From an uncultured Ruminococcus sp. (GTDB taxonomy: Bacteria > Bacillota > Clostridia > Oscillospirales > Ruminococcaceae): 16,949 nt of DNA. Below the pieces are notes generated by a model, which did no database searches, was not told where the DNA came from, and saw nothing but the letters and a program-made list of their open reading frames with translations. The position numbers were made by a program, and so were the translations under genes. The stretch lies in assembly GCA_900556055.1 (NCBI GenBank), contig USNJ01000019.1, positions 1 through 16,949 of the forward strand, given 5' to 3'. This document shows positions 7,565 to 13,916 of this stretch, piece after piece; the first letter of the stretch is position 1; the number at the start of each line of letters is the position of its first letter.

Positions 7565-8308
7565 TCATTTTGTATATGTAAAGGTCTTTAAGAACCTTTG
7601 CGCACGTTCTGTTTTCGGATTGCTGAAGAACTCATGCGGCGTATTTTCCTCGACGATAACTCCGCCGTCCAGGAAAATTATCCTGTCCGCAGCTGCTTCC
7701 GCAAATGCCATTTCATGTGTTACGATAAGCATCGTGGTGCCGCTTTTTGCAAGTCCAAGAACAACATCAAGAACTTCGTGGACCATCTCGGGATCAAGTG
7801 CGGCAGTGATCTCATCGAGAAGAATGATATCCGGGTGAAGGATAAGACTGCGCACGATAGCCGCACGCTGCTTCTGTCCGCCCGAAAGCTCGGAGGGATA
7901 GGATCTGGCCTTGTCGCCGAGACCTACTCGTTCAAGCAGCCTGAGCGCTTCCTCACGGACTTCCTCCTTGTCTCTGTTCTGCACCTTCATAGGGGAGAGC
8001 ATAACGTTCGCAAGAACGGTCATGTGCGGGAAAAGGTCGTAGTTCTGAAACACCATTCCTATCTTCTGGCGTATCTTTACAAGGCTGTTTTTTCCGTATT
8101 CAACGGGTTCGCCGTGAAGTGAGACCGTTCCGCCCTGAATTGGTTCAAGACCGTTCAGACATCGCAGAAAGGTGCTTTTTCCGCATCCCGACGGACCGAT
8201 CAGGGCAACGACTTCGCCTTTTTTTACCGAAAGCGAGATGTCCTTTATGACTTCGTTTTCTCCGAAGGATTTTTTTAGATGGCTGACTTCAATGACTGTA
8301 TCTTCCAT
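7565..8308 (-). CDS. Polar amino acid ABC transporter ATP-binding protein
   Basis: Cytoplasmic ATPase of 247 residues powering the importer encoded around it. Complete set of ABC motifs: Walker A GPSGCGKST (38-46), Q-loop VFQNYDLFPHMTV, signature LSGGQKQR (141-148), Walker B IILLDE (161-166), D-loop SALD-equivalent TAALDP, and the switch His198 in VTHEM. It belongs to the GlnQ/HisP class by length and by the LFPHMTVLANV segment. It lies 16 nt downstream of a permease gene in a tightly packed operon. Confidence 0.95.
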   Translation of the reverse strand: MEDTVIEVSHLKKSFGENEVIKDISLSVKKGEVVALIGPSGCGKSTFLRCLNGLEPIQGGTVSLHGEPVEYGKNSLVKIRQKIGMVFQNYDLFPHMTVLANVMLSPMKVQNRDKEEVREEALRLLERVGLGDKARSYPSELSGGQKQRAAIVRSLILHPDIILLDEITAALDPEMVHEVLDVVLGLAKSGTTMLIVTHEMAFAEAAADRIIFLDGGVIVEENTPHEFFSNPKTERAQRFLKTFTYTK

Positions 8309-8324
8309 GCAGACAGCTCCTTTC

Positions 8325-8996
8325 TTATGATCTCACGCTTTTGGCGGTTTTCTTTGCTATGACCGAAAGGGGGAAGCAGATGATGAAATACATGAAGAAG
8401 ATGCACGCATATACCCAGATAGCCGCGTTCGGAGCGTTATATCTGTTTGCATCGATTATCTGCTTGCCGACCTTCAGCACCTCGGTCACACCGATAAGCG
8501 AAACGAGGGCGGTCGTTTTTATCATTCTTGTCGCAAGATTTATGATGTTCGGCAGAAGCCTGCGTATCGTCTGCGGCAGGATAACATATACATAAAGCTG
8601 GAATTTGCTGAGTCCCAGAGAATATCCCGATTCAAACTGATGCTTCGGGATAGAATTGAATGCGCCTCTTACGAGATCGCCCGTTTCCGCAACGCCCCAT
8701 ATACTGAATACGATGACTGCGGCGGTATTTCCCGAAAGATTTATTCCCGTGCTTCTTGTGATGCCGAAGAAAACGATAAAAAGAAGAACGAGCTGCGGCA
8801 TGATCCTGACTATTTCGAGATATATCCTGCAAAGCACCGAAATAACTTTGTTTTTCGAGGTCATTGCACGTCCGAGGGGGATACCGATCAGAAGTGATAT
8901 GCCGATCGAGATGAGGGAGATCCTGACTGTCACCCATAATCCCGCAAGAAGTCTCAGAAAATTGTTTCCTGTGAAAAGGACTTCAATTCCCTCCAT
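8325..8996 (-). CDS. Polar amino acid ABC transporter permease (second)
   Basis: Inner-membrane subunit of the HisM/HisQ type, 223 residues from the ATG at 8996. That start is chosen over an upstream in-frame ATG at 9014 because AAAGGAGGG lies about 8 nt ahead of it. It overlaps the preceding permease gene by 14 nt. The family motif EIVRIMPQLVLLFIVFFG (61-78) is the counterpart of the usual RGTP-x-x-x-QL segment. The EAA coupling loop that contacts the ATPase is FESGYSLGLSKFQLYVYVIL (121-140). Several hydrophobic helices span the whole length. It would pair with the 8983-9636 product as a heterodimeric channel. Confidence 0.93.
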   Translation of the reverse strand: MEGIEVLFTGNNFLRLLAGLWVTVRISLISIGISLLIGIPLGRAMTSKNKVISVLCRIYLEIVRIMPQLVLLFIVFFGITRSTGINLSGNTAAVIVFSIWGVAETGDLVRGAFNSIPKHQFESGYSLGLSKFQLYVYVILPQTIRRLLPNIINLATRMIKTTALVSLIGVTEVLKVGKQIIDANRYNAPNAAIWVYACIFFMYFIICFPLSVIAKKTAKSVRS

Positions 8997-9636
8997 GCCG
9001 CACCCTCCTTTCAATTACCGAAAGCAGAAGTGAGATTGGCAGGATCATAATAAGGTATGCCGTTACGAGCATTACAAGTGCTTCCGTTGTGTTGTAGTAC
9101 ATTCCGATAAGATCCTTTGCGACATACATAAGATCTGCGAGGGAAACTGCGCTGAATACGCTCGTTTCTTTCAGAAGGAAGATTATGTTTGCCGAAAACG
9201 CCGGCATAGCTGCTGCCGCCGCCTGTGGGAAAACTACATATCTCATAGTCTGTGACCTGTTGAGTCCCAGACTTTCGGCTGATTCGATCTGACTTTTCCC
9301 GACCGTTTCAAGTCCGCTGAGAAAGGATTCGCTCATGTAGCTTCCGCCGAGAAACGCAAGGCCGATTATTCCGCACGCCTCCGATGAAAGAACTATTCCC
9401 GCTTTCGGCAGACCAAAATACAGGAAGAAGAGCTGGACGATGAGCGGTGTGTTTCTCGAAAGCTCCGTGTAAGCCGTGAAAAGACCGTTCAGCACGGGTA
9501 TTTTATAGTATTTTGACAGCGCACAGATGAGTCCGACAACCGCCGAAAGCACAATGCCTATGCTGCCTATTGTAACAGTGAGCAGCGCCGCCTTTGTATA
9601 AAGGGGGATATGCTCGCTGATGAACTCAAAATTCAT
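8983..9636 (-). CDS. Polar amino acid ABC transporter permease (first)
   Basis: Membrane permease of 217 residues, HisM family. ELSRNTPLIVQLFFLYFGLP (58-77) is the classical R-x-TP-x-x-x-QL segment near the channel. The EAA coupling loop is ESAESLGLNRSQTMRYVVFP (118-137). Five or so hydrophobic helices are evident. It is the first gene of the importer operon, with GGAGTG 5-6 nt upstream of the ATG and a consensus promoter about 100 nt upstream. Gene order permease-permease-ATPase-binding protein indicates one complete uptake system. Confidence 0.93.
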   Translation of the reverse strand: MNFEFISEHIPLYTKAALLTVTIGSIGIVLSAVVGLICALSKYYKIPVLNGLFTAYTELSRNTPLIVQLFFLYFGLPKAGIVLSSEACGIIGLAFLGGSYMSESFLSGLETVGKSQIESAESLGLNRSQTMRYVVFPQAAAAAMPAFSANIIFLLKETSVFSAVSLADLMYVAKDLIGMYYNTTEALVMLVTAYLIMILPISLLLSVIERRVRHGGN

Positions 9637-9732
9637 AACCTCACTCCGTACTTCTGCTTGATATACTATATTATGCCGATATGCATAAGGCGGTTATTAA
9701 AAATGTCCTTGGCTTCCCGCCTCCTGCTGATG
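9637..9732 (-). promoter_or_regulatory. Structured leader of the amino acid importer operon
   Basis: The predicted 5' untranslated region is about 95 nt. It holds the inverted repeat TTATGC-CGATAT-GCATAA (9671-9688) and a GGCGG/CCGCC pairing (9689-9693 with 9717-9721) across a 23-nt loop. No known riboswitch or T-box core was recognised. It may fold, but evidence for regulation is weak. Confidence 0.4.
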
Positions 9733-9738
9733 TTTTGT

Positions 9739-9767
9739 ATTATAGCACATAAAACATAGCTCGTCAA
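9739..9767 (-). promoter_or_regulatory. Promoter of the amino acid importer operon
   Basis: On the minus strand, TTGACG (9767-9762) and TATAAT (9744-9739) are separated by 17 bp. Predicted transcription starts near 9732. Confidence 0.82.
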
Positions 9768-9857
9768 TAGGTTTAGTGTATTTTACATACACAAATATTT
9801 TGCACATATCGGGTGAGTTTTTATGTAAAACAGCAGTTTTTGCCTGAATGAAGATAT

Positions 9858-9871
9858 TGATATGCATATCA
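9858..9871. promoter_or_regulatory. Perfect 14-bp palindrome upstream of the small-RNA promoter
   Basis: TGATATGCATATCA is a perfect palindrome ending 12 bp before the -35 hexamer at 9884. The same 11-mer core GATATGCATA recurs at 9678-9687 in the importer leader. Its position fits an activator or repressor site; the protein is unknown. Confidence 0.45.
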
Positions 9872-9883
9872 GCAAAGTTATTC

Positions 9884-9913
9884 TTGACTAACCGTGTATA
9901 TTAGTGATATACT
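9884..9913 (+). promoter_or_regulatory. Extended -10 promoter for the putative small RNA
   Basis: TTGACT (9884-9889) and TATACT (9908-9913) are separated by 18 bp, with TG at 9905-9906 forming an extended -10. Transcription would start near 9920. No open reading frame with a ribosome site follows before the terminator at 10021-10074. Confidence 0.7.
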
Positions 9914-9919
9914 GTAACC

Positions 9920-10074
9920 ATCGGAAATACGTTGTTTGTATTCCGAACCTGAAAGTTATCCATATATTACTTCTCTGACTCTGCATTGATCCGAGCTGTT
10001 CCCTTTAGGCGAGGATCGGGCGCACGCAGGCTTTCCGTATGAGCGATATGACGGTAAGTCCTGCGTGCGTTTTT
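9920..10074 (+). ncRNA. Putative structured small RNA (about 150 nt), family not recognised
   Basis: A promoter (9884-9913) and a strong intrinsic terminator (10021-10074) bracket about 150 nt of noncoding DNA that is less AT-rich than its surroundings. The 5' part folds as CGGAAATAC (about 9931-9939) with GTATTCCG (about 9948-9955), with one bulged A, and is possibly closed further by GTAAC/GTTAT across an internal loop. A second pairing is GATCC (about 9988-9992) with GGATC (about 10013-10017). The 3' end is the terminator hairpin. It was compared from memory with 6S, SRP, tmRNA, RNase P and common riboswitch cores and none matched. It could also be a leader that terminates before the surface-protein gene 330 nt away, but that gene has its own promoter. 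Confidence 0.5.
10021..10074 (+). terminator. Strong intrinsic terminator of the putative small RNA
   Basis: CGCACGCAGG (10021-10030) pairs perfectly with CCTGCGTGCG (10060-10069), followed by T5 (10070-10074). Inside, CTT/AAG and CCGT/ACGG (10035-10038 with 10051-10054) continue the stem with a mismatch and a bulge. The result is an unusually long, structured 3' hairpin of 49 nt. Confidence 0.85.
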
Positions 10075-10152
10075 ATATATGTATGGAAAAATATTTTTCA
10101 CATTTTGTCACTTTGAATTTTTGAATTGAAAAGTAATCGTTTGCATAAAAAT

Positions 10153-10169
10153 TTGTGCATTATGCACAA
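10153..10169. promoter_or_regulatory. 17-bp perfect palindrome (TTGTGCAT-T-ATGCACAA)
   Basis: Perfect 8-bp arms flank a single central base. A shorter palindrome sharing the half-site, TTGTGCACAA, lies at 10246-10255, about 90 bp away. Both sit 65-165 bp upstream of the -35 of the surface-protein promoter. The arrangement resembles paired operators of a dimeric regulator that could loop DNA. The regulator cannot be named. Confidence 0.5.
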
Positions 10170-10245
10170 TCATTTTCTGAAATATTTTAAAATCCATATT
10201 GATATTTTAGTGAAACAGCATAAATTCCGATGCAAAAATAATGCA

Positions 10246-10255
10246 TTGTGCACAA
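10246..10255. promoter_or_regulatory. 10-bp palindrome TTGTGCACAA
   Basis: This site shares its TTGTGCA half with the 10153-10169 palindrome and is preceded by ATGCA, so it looks like a second, rearranged copy of the same site. Confidence 0.4.
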
Positions 10256-10281
10256 AAACAATGAGAATAATAACAAAAAAA

Positions 10282-10299
10282 TATCACGGTTATGTGATA
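10282..10299. promoter_or_regulatory. Inverted repeat TATCAC-N6-GTGATA
   Basis: Perfect 6-bp arms (10282-10287 and 10294-10299) with a 6-bp centre end 19 bp upstream of the -35 at 10319. This is a typical distance for a transcription factor acting on that promoter. The binding protein is unknown. Confidence 0.45.
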
Positions 10300-10318
10300 G
10301 TTTGATGAAATCACAGGC

Positions 10319-10347
10319 TTGACACTTTGGATAATTTGTATTAAAAT
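10319..10347 (+). promoter_or_regulatory. Promoter of the surface-protein/sugar-importer locus
   Basis: TTGACA (10319-10324) and TAAAAT (10342-10347) are separated by 17 bp. Transcription would start near 10354, giving a leader of about 57 nt before the ATG at 10411. No other promoter this good was found before the permease and binding-protein genes downstream. Confidence 0.8.
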
Positions 10348-10410
10348 GTATTGTAAATCATAATGCTTATTGTATATGTTTATAATAAGCTGTTTTTAGG
10401 AGAGTTGATT

Positions 10411-11250
10411 ATGAAAAAAACTAAAATGTTCAGCGCTATGACCGCTGCAGCAGTAGCTGCCCTGAGTATGTCAGCGGTAGCAGCAGTGCCCGCTTTTGCA
10501 GACGACGTTGACCTTGATGGTGTTTACCATGCATACATCGGCGTTCAGTCCGCAAGCTACACATTCAGAAACGCATATGACGATGCACAGTACGGCTACG
10601 GAACCAAGGCTGATGACGGTACAGTATGGTTCGATCAGCTGACAGGCTGGGACGGCCCCACAGCTGTAAACAAGCCTACAACATTCAACGACTGTGAGAT
10701 CGCAGGAAACGGTACATACACAGTTTCTATGTCCGACTTTGACTTCGGTGATGACGAGTCACTGAACCTTCTGTTTGTTTCCACGGATATCCCGCTCAAT
10801 GACCAGATCAAGGTCAGCGATGTTAAGGTTTCCATGGACGGTCAGACAAAGTACACATTTGACGAAGCATACATGAACCCCGATGCTACCACATATATGA
10901 ACTGGCAGCAGATCAACATCTGGAATGAGGATCTCGGCAAGGAAGACGGACTCTTCGGCTACACAATGCCTCAGGATTCCATCGAGATCGAGTTCACAAT
11001 TTCCGGTTTTGCTTATGACAACACAGATTCCGCTGAGGCTGAGGAAACAACAGCAGCAGAGGAAGAGACAGAAGCAGAGACAACAGCAGCTGAAGAAACA
11101 GAGGCTGAAGCATCCGCAGCTGAGACTGAGGCAGCATCCGCACCCGCAGAGTCCTCTTCAGGCAATGCAGGCGTTATCATTGCTATTGTTGCTGTAGTTA
11201 TCGTTGCAGCAGTTGTAGTTGTGATCGTTATCAAGAAGAAGAACGGCTGA
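10411..11250 (+). CDS. Secreted, membrane-anchored surface protein of unknown family
   Basis: A 279-residue exported protein. The ATG at 10411 is chosen because AGGAGA lies 7 nt upstream and a classical signal peptide follows (MKKTKMFSAM..., cleavage likely after AFA at residue 30). Residues 31-205 form an acidic, aromatic-rich extracellular domain with predicted beta character (for example GTVWFDQLTGW, TYMNWQQINIW, IEIEFTISGF). That looks like a beta-sandwich, possibly carbohydrate-binding, but no family is recognised. Residues 206-250 are a Glu/Ala/Thr-rich linker. Residues 253-274 are a single membrane helix followed by KKKNG, so the domain faces outward with a short cytoplasmic tail. It is upstream of, and in line with, a sugar ABC importer, so a role in capturing or presenting the importer substrate is a reasonable inference, not shown. 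Confidence 0.8.
   Translation: MKKTKMFSAMTAAAVAALSMSAVAAVPAFADDVDLDGVYHAYIGVQSASYTFRNAYDDAQYGYGTKADDGTVWFDQLTGWDGPTAVNKPTTFNDCEIAGNGTYTVSMSDFDFGDDESLNLLFVSTDIPLNDQIKVSDVKVSMDGQTKYTFDEAYMNPDATTYMNWQQINIWNEDLGKEDGLFGYTMPQDSIEIEFTISGFAYDNTDSAEAEETTAAEEETEAETTAAEETEAEASAAETEAASAPAESSSGNAGVIIAIVAVVIVAAVVVVIVIKKKNG
11032..11147 (+). repeat. Low-complexity Glu/Ala/Thr-coding repeat
   Basis: Imperfect repeats of the GAAACAACAGCAGCAGAGGAA type encode the linker of the surface protein, with recurring ETTAAEE and ETEAE units. Such tracts vary in length by replication slippage and act as wall-spanning spacers. Confidence 0.7.
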
Positions 11251-11266
11251 TAAACGCTGTGAATAT

Positions 11267-11303
11267 TATGCATCGGCTGCTGAGAGACAGCAGCCGATGC
11301 ATA
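11267..11303 (+). other. 16-bp perfect hairpin without T-tract between surface-protein and permease genes
   Basis: TATGCATCGGCTGCTG (11267-11282) pairs with CAGCAGCCGATGCATA (11288-11303) around the loop AGAGA. The following bases (TAAAAGTTC) lack a T-run, so classical termination is doubtful. It may protect the upstream message from 3' exonucleases or cause partial termination, making the surface protein more abundant than the permeases. Confidence 0.75.
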
Positions 11304-11362
11304 TAAAAGTTCAAACAAATAACCCGCAAAAAAACGGGAGAAAGAAAGGACTGATCACACAG

Positions 11363-12865
11363 ATGGCAATATCAATGGCGGATATGCCTAAGAAAAAGCG
11401 TGAAGCAGCACCTAAGCCGCTCACAGAGCGCATTTCCGATAAAATATACTGGGCGCTCAGAACAGTGATCGTGCTGAATATAATTGCACTGTTTTTCCCT
11501 TCAATGAACCCTGCCAGACTGAGTGCGATGATCAATAAGAACCTGTCGCTGTTCTCGTGCGGCGTTTCTTATGAGTCGATAGTTGCAAACTGCGGACGTG
11601 CGTTCCGTCAGAACTGGGTCTCAGAGGACAGCTTCAAGCTGATCTTCATGTGCAGTATGATCGTTATCATTGCTGTTGTTATCATAGCAGTCAGCGGATG
11701 TATGTCACTCGGCAACCATAAGCTGAAAAAGATCGGACTTGCCGCATCACTTGGCGGCGCTGTTATTGAGGCGTGTGCTCTTGCAGGTCTTTATCAGGCA
11801 TATTCCGACATCAATGAGGCTGCATTTATCGCAAACAAGATGGATAAGGTAAGCGTCGGCGATCTTCCGAGCGCATTCATTTACTATATCGTAATGATCT
11901 CGTTAATCATTATCCTGTCTCTTGTAAACCTTTTCCTCGTTCCCAGAAGCATGAAGGGCGAAAAGCTTTCCATTGAGCCTAAGTTCCAGCTTTTCCTTAT
12001 GATGCTCCCTGTTATCGCACTTTGCTTTGTATTCAGCTATCTGCCGCTTTACGGCTGGAGATATGCATTCTTTGATTACAAGTCAGGCGAAACACTTTCA
12101 AAGGAGAGCTTTGTCGGATTTAAATGGTTCACACAGCTTTTCCAGAATGCCGCAACAAGACGTGATATCGTTACCGTTCTGAAAAATACGCTTGCAATGA
12201 GCGGACTCGGAATCCTCACAAGCTGGATCCCTATGGCATTCGCTGTATTCCTGTCTGAGATCAAGAATACAAGATTCAGAAGATTCGTTCAGACATTCAC
12301 AACTATCCCTAACTTCATAAGCTGGGTACTTGTTTATGCTATTGCGATCGCTATCTTCAATACAGACGGTTTTATCAATACTCTTGTCAACAGCATGGGC
12401 GGAAGCTCATCCACAAACTACCTGATGAGCTCAAGCCATATGTGGCTGAAGATGCTTGCATGGGGTATCTGGAAGGGTACAGGCTGGAGTGCTATCATTT
12501 ACATAGCTTCCATTTCCGGTATCGACCAGGGACTTTACGAGGCAGCGACGGTTGACGGCGCAGGAAGATTTGCAAAGATGTGGTACATCACAATTCCTGA
12601 GCTTATCCCTACATTCTGCGTACTCCTGCTGATGTCCATCGCAAACATCCTTTCAAACGGTATGGAGCAGTACCTGGTATTCTCCAACGCTATGAACAGA
12701 GAAAAGATCCAGGTCCTCGACCTCTATGTTTATAACCTCGGTCTCGGAAGCGGACTTATTCCTCTGTCTACTGTTATCGGTATGGTTAAATCCGTAATAA
12801 GTGTTATCCTGCTGTTTGCCGCTAACGGTGTATCCAAGCTCATCCGCGGCGAGAGCATTGTTTAA
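11363..12865 (+). CDS. LplB-like carbohydrate ABC permease with N-terminal membrane extension
   Basis: CUT1-family permease of 500 residues from the ATG at 11363. An AAAGGA lies 12 nt upstream; in-frame ATGs at 11375 and 11384 are alternatives. The last 300 residues are an ordinary LplB-type subunit: FSYLPLYGWRYAFFDYKSG (224-242), the helix bundle, and the EAA coupling loop YEAATVDGAGRFAKMWYITI (392-411). The first 200 residues are not found in typical LplB proteins of about 300 residues. They contain about four extra hydrophobic segments (roughly 33-46, 92-113, 122-146 and 170-194). The gene is followed 12 nt later by the partner permease. Substrate is probably an oligosaccharide; no ATPase gene is adjacent, as usual for importers served by MsmX-type ATPases. 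Confidence 0.9.
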   Translation: MAISMADMPKKKREAAPKPLTERISDKIYWALRTVIVLNIIALFFPSMNPARLSAMINKNLSLFSCGVSYESIVANCGRAFRQNWVSEDSFKLIFMCSMIVIIAVVIIAVSGCMSLGNHKLKKIGLAASLGGAVIEACALAGLYQAYSDINEAAFIANKMDKVSVGDLPSAFIYYIVMISLIIILSLVNLFLVPRSMKGEKLSIEPKFQLFLMMLPVIALCFVFSYLPLYGWRYAFFDYKSGETLSKESFVGFKWFTQLFQNAATRRDIVTVLKNTLAMSGLGILTSWIPMAFAVFLSEIKNTRFRRFVQTFTTIPNFISWVLVYAIAIAIFNTDGFINTLVNSMGGSSSTNYLMSSSHMWLKMLAWGIWKGTGWSAIIYIASISGIDQGLYEAATVDGAGRFAKMWYITIPELIPTFCVLLLMSIANILSNGMEQYLVFSNAMNREKIQVLDLYVYNLGLGSGLIPLSTVIGMVKSVISVILLFAANGVSKLIRGESIV

Positions 12866-12877
12866 GGAGGTGCGGAC

Positions 12878-13843
12878 ATGGATAAACTTTCTCTGAAAAA
12901 GAAGAGCGAGTCGGAGGCTGTGATCGACCTCGATCATGAGTCGCATATCAAGCTTTCCATCGGCGATATTGTATTCAACGTTTTCAACTACCTGTTCTTT
13001 GCTCTGTTTACCATCAGCTGCATTTTCCCGTTCTATTACATCTTCATTAACACTATTTCCGATAATGAGCTTGTAAAGAGCGGTGCGATCACACTTCTCC
13101 CTAAGGGTATAACGATCAAGAACTACATCTCCATGTTCAAGGTAAACGACCTCTGGAATTCAGTTGTCGTTACTATCGCAAGAACCATTATCGGTACTGC
13201 GCTCATGGTATTTGTATCTGCACTCGCAGGCTATCTTGTAACAAAAAAGGAACTCTGGCTCAGAAAGTTCTGGTACCGTTTCCTTGTTGTAACAATGTAC
13301 TTCAATGCAGGTCTTATTCCTTGGTATTTGAACATGTCAATGCTGGGACTTACTGACAGCTTCCTCGCTTACATTATCCCCGGCATCGTTTCTCCTTACA
13401 ACATTATCCTTGTAAAGACATACATCGAGTCAATACCTGCCGAGATCGAAGAAAGTGCTTACATCGACGGTGCAAGCTACTGGACCATCTTCCGCAGGAT
13501 CATCTGGCCGCTGAGTAAGCCTATCCTTGCTACAATTGCTATCTTCGGCGCAGTAGGACACTGGAACTCCTTCCAGGATTCGCTTATCCTGAACGCTAAC
13601 TCACCTGACCTCTATACACTTCAGCACAGACTTTATATCTACCTGAATCAGAGCTCAAACCTTGGCGCTATCGTTGCTTCCGGTACAAGCAGCACCGACA
13701 GCTCGGCGATCGCAGGTGCTATGAACACCAAGATCATTCAGTACACGATCTCTATGGTAACTATCATTCCTATTCTCTGCGTTTATCCTTTCATGCAGAA
13801 ATACTTTGAAAAGGGACTTATGCTCGGCGCTGTCAAGGGCTGA
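12878..13843 (+). CDS. YtcP/AraQ-like carbohydrate ABC permease
   Basis: CUT1-family permease of 321 residues, partner of the preceding LplB-like subunit. After a charged cytoplasmic N terminus (1-30), hydrophobic helices begin at 31-58. The family segment SGAITLLPKGITIKNYISMF (68-87) is typical of YtcP proteins, and the EAA coupling loop is EESAYIDGASYWTIFRRIIW (191-210). The C terminus MQKYFEKGLMLGAVKG is the nearly invariant ending of this subfamily. An AAGGAGG ribosome site lies in the 12-nt gap after the LplB-like gene, so the two are co-transcribed and probably made in equal amounts. Confidence 0.94.
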   Translation: MDKLSLKKKSESEAVIDLDHESHIKLSIGDIVFNVFNYLFFALFTISCIFPFYYIFINTISDNELVKSGAITLLPKGITIKNYISMFKVNDLWNSVVVTIARTIIGTALMVFVSALAGYLVTKKELWLRKFWYRFLVVTMYFNAGLIPWYLNMSMLGLTDSFLAYIIPGIVSPYNIILVKTYIESIPAEIEESAYIDGASYWTIFRRIIWPLSKPILATIAIFGAVGHWNSFQDSLILNANSPDLYTLQHRLYIYLNQSSNLGAIVASGTSSTDSSAIAGAMNTKIIQYTISMVTIIPILCVYPFMQKYFEKGLMLGAVKG

Positions 13844-13854
13844 GTTACAGGAAT

Positions 13855-13878
13855 GCTCCGCAGCGTATGCTGCGGGGT
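13855..13878 (+). other. Intercistronic hairpin upstream of the binding-protein gene
   Basis: CCGCAGC (13858-13864) and GCTGCGG (13869-13875) pair around a GTAT loop; wobble and GC pairs extend the stem to about 10 bp. No T-tract follows. In many sugar importers such hairpins stabilise one part of the message so the binding protein is made in excess. Confidence 0.65.
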
Positions 13879-13916
13879 ATCTGCAAATATTATACCATAT
13901 AATGAGGAGGAAACAT

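Larger units (their letters stand above)
9637..10410. other. 774-bp gene-free intergenic region
   Basis: This divergent gap has no credible protein gene on either strand. It contains, left to right, the importer leader and promoter, a 14-bp palindrome, a rightward promoter with a probable small RNA and terminator, about 240 bp of AT-rich DNA with several palindromes, and the promoter of the surface-protein gene. Each is listed separately. Confidence 0.8.

Noticed and set aside
9666..9686. Short upstream ORF (six codons, MHIGII) in the amino acid importer leader
   Set aside because: It has no Shine-Dalgarno sequence and no run of regulatory codons such as Cys, Glu or Asp, so a leader-peptide attenuator is unsupported.
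9920..10074. 6S RNA, small SRP RNA or a known riboswitch
   Set aside because: The 5' and 3' ends do not pair in the long closing stem expected for 6S. No SRP GGAAGGAAGC-like loop or known riboswitch core was seen, and the next gene has its own promoter.
10363..10410. Upstream ATG for the surface protein
   Set aside because: It adds 16 residues before the signal peptide and has no ribosome site, whereas AGGAGA precedes the ATG at 10411.
13898..13903. TATAAT upstream of the sugar binding-protein gene as an internal promoter
   Set aside because: It lies only a few bases before the ribosome site, so a transcript starting from it would lack the Shine-Dalgarno, and no -35 hexamer is evident.
13806..13916. 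Extended N terminus of the sugar binding protein from an upstream ATG
   Set aside because: It would overlap the permease gene and place the signal peptide internally; the AGGAGG-supported ATG at 13917 is far better.
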